Source of the DNA: Prevotellaceae bacterium UBA2744
GTDB lineage: Bacteria > Bacteroidota > Bacteroidia > Bacteroidales > Bacteroidaceae
Reading direction: 5' to 3'
Length of the DNA stretch: 18,518 nt
NCBI GenBank assembly: GCA_002353575.1
Contig: DEJQ01000031.1
Coordinates: 1-18,518 of the forward strand
The notes below the pieces were generated by a model, which saw nothing but the letters and a program-made list of their open reading frames with translations, did no database searches and was not told the DNA's origin. Position 1 is the first letter of the stretch, and each line of letters starts with the position of its first letter. The translations under genes were made by a program, and so were the position numbers. Below, in pieces: positions 15,632 to 18,518 of the stretch.

Positions 15632-16099
15632 TCACTTCTTCCAGAAGCGATAAGTTATGTCTTCAAATTCTCCTGTTCCTGTTTTTCTATACATCCGCTG
15701 ATTAGTGGTTTTCTTACCGAGCGGCCCTAGATGGCGGATGTAAGGTCCTACTTTTATATAGTCGAAATCGGATTTATTGACTAGGGAAGGTACACGCAAT
15801 CTACCACTATACCATGCAACCTTGTAAGCAGGATGTTCTTCGTGGATATACTGTGCCAAACGATTGACTCCACGAGGATCACTATCGCCACCCATAAATG
15901 CTATGCAGGTTATGTCTTTACCATATTTCTCTACAAAAGCATCTATTGCCGACGTGTCTAATGGCAATCCTATATCATCCCACAGATAGCGACTGTGACA
16001 ACCAGGACAACGACACGGACAGTTTGACAGGTTGATAGCAAGCGTAACTTCATCGGGTACCTCTTGAAAAACGATTCCCGTGTTGACATACTTCAGCAT
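15632..16099 (-). CDS. nrdG: Anaerobic ribonucleotide reductase activating protein
   Basis: This is a radical SAM activase that uses a [4Fe-4S] cluster and S-adenosylmethionine to place the glycyl radical on NrdD. At 155 residues it has the usual NrdG length. The cluster motif CxxxCxxC is C27-x3-C31-x2-C34 within NCPCRCPGCHS; an extra cysteine, C29, lies inside it. FMGGDSDP resembles the SAM-binding GGE-type motif, here GGD. The ATG at 16099 is separated from the nrdD stop by a single base, so the genes are co-transcribed and probably translationally coupled. A strong terminator follows. Its partner NrdD is encoded directly upstream, completing an oxygen-sensitive system for making deoxynucleotides in anaerobic growth. 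Confidence 0.95.
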   Translation of the reverse strand: MLKYVNTGIVFQEVPDEVTLAINLSNCPCRCPGCHSRYLWDDIGLPLDTSAIDAFVEKYGKDITCIAFMGGDSDPRGVNRLAQYIHEEHPAYKVAWYSGRLRVPSLVNKSDFDYIKVGPYIRHLGPLGKKTTNQRMYRKTGTGEFEDITYRFWKK

Positions 16100-16100
16100 T

Positions 16101-18200
16101 CTATACCTTTGCTGCTGCGTAGTAACGACGTGAAGCTTCCTGCTGACGTGGCTGAGAGAAGTTGCTTACACGTTTCAAATACCCAATAATACGTGTCATG
16201 TAGTCCACATTCTTGGAATGGCAGTGAGGACACTCTTTCAAGTAACGTTTGTCAATATGTCCGCAATCGTTACATACGGTATTTGGAATATTAAACGTAA
16301 AGTAGTTACAGCCTTCCTGAGCTGCTACCTTCAGAAGCTTTGCATATTGCTGCTTGCTGAGGTGTTCCTCTAAATTCATGTGAAGAGCAGAGCCACCAGT
16401 CAGATGCTCGATATATGGAGCTCCATGAAGTTTGAATTTATCAAGTATAGTCAGAGAATCATCTTCCACTACATAGAAATATGAGTTGTAACAGTCACGG
16501 GGAACAAAATAGCCATCCTCGCGATCCCACTTGGCATGCTTAACACCAACATTTTCTGCAGGTATCATTTCACAATTGAACATCACATCTTTTGAACGAT
16601 ACTGCTTGTTGTACTTTTCAATAAGACCAAGTACACCCTGGACAAACTTCTTATAGTCTTCATTTGGAGTAATCTTAAGTCCCATGAATTCTGCAGCCTC
16701 GACCAAGCCGTTGATACCAATTGTCAGATACTGACGACCGATATTGATGTAGCCTGCATCGAATAGTGGCAACATACCATGCTCTTGAAGTTCCTTCAAG
16801 TTCTCATTGTAGGCCATCTGAACCTTATGACAGAGGTCGATAACAGAACCCAAGTATTCCATATAGTCCATGTCATGGTTAACTGCATACTGAATGCAGC
16901 GGTTCAAGTTGATGGTAAGCACACTCTTTGAGCCTGTGGAAACACCTCCTGCACCAAGAGTATAGCTGAATCCGTTGTCAGTAATCTCATTACGTAAGCG
17001 ACAGCATGAAGACAAAGAGTCCGCATTATCGCTCATGTACGTAAAGAATGAATGCCCTTCAGAATACATTTCAGCTGTAAAGTCACCCCACTCTTTATCA
17101 CGGCAGTCACCATTCTCATCGGTTAGCAATGCCATCGTCTCAACAGGGAAAGTAAGAAGAGTCTTGGTACGTTCTTTATTAAACCACTTCATGAAACGCT
17201 TCTGCAACCAAGATAATCCGTCCCAGTCTGGTTTCGATCCATCAGGGAAATAGAATTCACCAAAGATGCTCTCAAAATAGAAACGATCATAATATGCGAT
17301 ATTCCAGAATACCGCTTGATAGTTACGAGCACCAGTAGGTTGGTTCAAGGAATAGACAATCTGCTCGAAGTAGTCAGTAATAACCTTATCTATTGTACGT
17401 TTCTTCAAACTAAGATCAGCCTGGTCATTTGGATGCTTCCAATAGTCAACACCATATTCCTTACCGATGAAGTAATTCATGTACATAAGAAATTCAGGAG
17501 TTGCACAAGCGCCACTCAACATACTGGAAACCATGAACACCATGTTTACAAAACCACCACAGAAAGACTTCAGATTAGTAGGAGCTGTAGAGTTTCCACC
17601 TATACTGGTCGTACCGCCAATCAGCCAGGGATACATAGTAATAGATGCGCAATAATTAGCAAGACTGGTTTCGTCATTCTTATATATGAAGTGGTTTGTA
17701 AGCTTATCAATATACTCATCCGCTAACTGCTTACCATACATTTTCTTGATTCGGTCAGTAAGCAAACGACGATTCAGACGGATAAAGTTTGACTTCGGCA
17801 ATTCTCCTATCAAGGTAGCAATGTTCTTGTGTTCAACATTAGCATTTGCATCGTACTTTGATCCGGTTGCAGCATTAACAGAATCGCAATACTCTGAAAG
17901 AAATTGTAATTTCGCTAACGTTTCACGATCTTCGCTGTGCTGTTGACGATACAACATAAAAGATTTAGCTACCTTATAATAACCTTCACGCATTAGAGCT
18001 TCCTCTACCTGATTCTGAATATCCTCAACTTTAATATCATCTTTCATCTCTAAATGACTTATAATTTTAGAAATGACACCAAGGTCCGCAGGTTGATCAA
18101 CACTTTCGAATGCTTTTACAATCGCATTCATGATCTTGTCAAGAGAAAAATAATCTTTCGAACCATCTCTCTTTGTAATTGTGAAATTTTTAATTTCCAT
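16101..18200 (-). CDS. nrdD: Anaerobic (class III) ribonucleoside-triphosphate reductase
   Basis: This enzyme reduces ribonucleoside triphosphates to deoxy forms without oxygen, using a glycyl radical installed by NrdG. It is 699 residues and complete. Residues of about 1-95 form an ATP-cone (ITKRDGSK at 8-15), the allosteric site that senses ATP and dATP; an ATP-cone NrdD from Prevotella copri has been characterised structurally. Candidate active-site cysteines are C184 (ANYCASI) and C399/C400 (SSCCRLRNE). A zinc-ribbon is formed by C643, C646, C657 and C660. The glycyl radical is G673 in RIIGYL, followed by a 26-residue tail. The ATG at 18200 lies about 110 nt downstream of a good Bacteroidetes promoter, with two palindromes in the leader. 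Whether formate or a thiol protein supplies electrons is not settled by what I can see. Confidence 0.96.
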   Translation of the reverse strand: MEIKNFTITKRDGSKDYFSLDKIMNAIVKAFESVDQPADLGVISKIISHLEMKDDIKVEDIQNQVEEALMREGYYKVAKSFMLYRQQHSEDRETLAKLQFLSEYCDSVNAATGSKYDANANVEHKNIATLIGELPKSNFIRLNRRLLTDRIKKMYGKQLADEYIDKLTNHFIYKNDETSLANYCASITMYPWLIGGTTSIGGNSTAPTNLKSFCGGFVNMVFMVSSMLSGACATPEFLMYMNYFIGKEYGVDYWKHPNDQADLSLKKRTIDKVITDYFEQIVYSLNQPTGARNYQAVFWNIAYYDRFYFESIFGEFYFPDGSKPDWDGLSWLQKRFMKWFNKERTKTLLTFPVETMALLTDENGDCRDKEWGDFTAEMYSEGHSFFTYMSDNADSLSSCCRLRNEITDNGFSYTLGAGGVSTGSKSVLTINLNRCIQYAVNHDMDYMEYLGSVIDLCHKVQMAYNENLKELQEHGMLPLFDAGYINIGRQYLTIGINGLVEAAEFMGLKITPNEDYKKFVQGVLGLIEKYNKQYRSKDVMFNCEMIPAENVGVKHAKWDREDGYFVPRDCYNSYFYVVEDDSLTILDKFKLHGAPYIEHLTGGSALHMNLEEHLSKQQYAKLLKVAAQEGCNYFTFNIPNTVCNDCGHIDKRYLKECPHCHSKNVDYMTRIIGYLKRVSNFSQPRQQEASRRYYAAAKV

Positions 18201-18245
18201 AGATTGTTGATATTTATAGCTTTAAGTTTTTTATAAATACAAATT

Positions 18246-18264
18246 GTTTCCCAAAATGGAAAAC
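18246..18264. promoter_or_regulatory. Palindromic putative operator, start-codon-proximal copy
   Basis: The sequence is GTTTCCC, AAAAT, GGAAAAC: two 7-bp arms that are inverted repeats except at one position, around 5 bp. The arms are identical to those of the second copy, while the spacers differ. This pattern points to a DNA-binding site rather than an RNA stem. The site lies 46-64 bp ahead of the nrdD start codon. Confidence 0.6.
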
Positions 18265-18288
18265 TTTTTTCTTAATCCCCCACAAAAA

Positions 18289-18307
18289 GTTTCCCGTTTT
18301 GGAAAAC
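18289..18307. promoter_or_regulatory. Palindromic putative operator, promoter-proximal copy
   Basis: The sequence is GTTTCCC, GTTTT, GGAAAAC, with symmetric flanking A and T bases that extend the inverted arms to 18285-18311. It begins within a few bases of the predicted transcription start, so a bound protein would block initiation or early elongation. It starts 43 bp from the other copy, about four helical turns, placing both on one DNA face. Confidence 0.65.
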
Positions 18308-18318
18308 TTTTAGCGATG

Positions 18319-18349
18319 CAAAGATATAATTATTATACAATTCGCACAA
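18319..18349 (-). promoter_or_regulatory. Predicted nrdDG promoter
   Basis: On the minus strand TATCTTTG (18326-18319) matches the Bacteroidetes -7 consensus exactly. TTG (18349-18347) lies 20 nt upstream, the expected spacing for the -33 element. Transcription would start around 18312-18315, giving a leader of about 112 nt that begins at the operator-like palindrome. Confidence 0.65.
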
Positions 18350-18518
18350 GAAATAAAGGAAAAAAAATAGCGTAGAAAACAATAAAAAAGATAAGAAGCA
18401 AATCTTCAAAAAGATACCAAGGAACATCTCAAAAAAGAATAAAACAAATTAAAACTAACGACTTGATATAAGGATGTTTAAATAATCCAAAAACAGAGAG
18501 CCCTCCATACATGACTGT

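Larger units (their letters stand above)
18201..18518 (-). other. Leader and upstream region of nrdDG
   Basis: These 318 bases hold no supportable gene. From the nrdD start outward they contain a leader of about 110 nt with two 19-bp palindromes (18246-18264 and 18289-18307), then a promoter (-7 at 18319-18326, -33 at 18347-18349). Beyond that, about 18350-18480 is A-rich on the plus strand with no recognised element. Confidence 0.6.

Noticed and set aside
18246..18307. NrdR boxes or a transcription attenuator upstream of nrdD
   Set aside because: The sequence does not resemble the NrdR consensus, and each palindrome would give only a weak RNA stem with mismatches and no U-tract.
18465..18490. 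GGAT/ATCC imperfect inverted repeat near the right edge
   Set aside because: It has only four-base outer arms with central mismatches in AT-rich sequence; this is within chance.
1..18518. CRISPR array, tRNA, rRNA, insertion sequence or prophage
   Set aside because: No regularly spaced repeats, cloverleaf-like segments, transposase or phage motifs were seen when reading both strands.

Overview
The window looks like a chromosomal segment from a Bacteroidales bacterium, most likely Prevotella/Segatella. The evidence is several matches to the Bacteroidetes sigma promoter element TAnnTTTG, A-rich leaders with little Shine-Dalgarno signal, a T9SS-like C-terminal tail on a secreted lyase, an ATP-cone class III ribonucleotide reductase, and a pectin-degrading gene pair. 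No rRNA, tRNA, insertion sequence, phage gene or CRISPR array was recognised.

Layout. Positions 1-195 are a leader with a Bacteroidetes-type promoter overlapped by an inverted repeat. Positions 196-8106 hold a plus-strand group of three genes. The first is a very large secreted rhamnogalacturonan lyase (PL11), extended by autotransporter-type beta repeats and a T9SS-like tail. The second is a secreted GH2 glycosidase, and the third a 71-residue YolD-like protein. The first two form a small rhamnogalacturonan-I degradation unit: the lyase probably cuts the backbone at the cell surface, and the GH2 enzyme trims galactosyl-type side chains or released oligosaccharides.

Positions 8107-14694 are a tight minus-strand operon, read right to left: nadK, an ABC exporter, a MprF/UPF0104-type flippase-like membrane protein, and a 983-residue protein with two receiver domains, a PEP-synthase-type ATP-grasp domain and an unrecognised C-terminal domain. 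The first three genes overlap by 4 nt at each junction. Convergent stop codons at 8106/8107 touch with no spacer.

A DJ-1/PfpI-family gene (14765-15334, plus) diverges from nadK. The 70-bp gap between them contains a perfect 20-bp palindrome that carries a -7 element on both strands. Beyond it lie a possible 85-codon minus-strand gene, a strong terminator hairpin, and the anaerobic ribonucleotide reductase operon nrdD-nrdG (minus strand, 15632-18200). The nrdD leader (18201-18518) has a good promoter and two identical-arm palindromes 43 bp apart, just downstream of the predicted start of transcription. They look like an operator pair for an unidentified regulator.

The most unusual items are the receiver-receiver-ATP-grasp protein and its operon, the twin nrdD palindromes, and the self-complementary divergent promoter.
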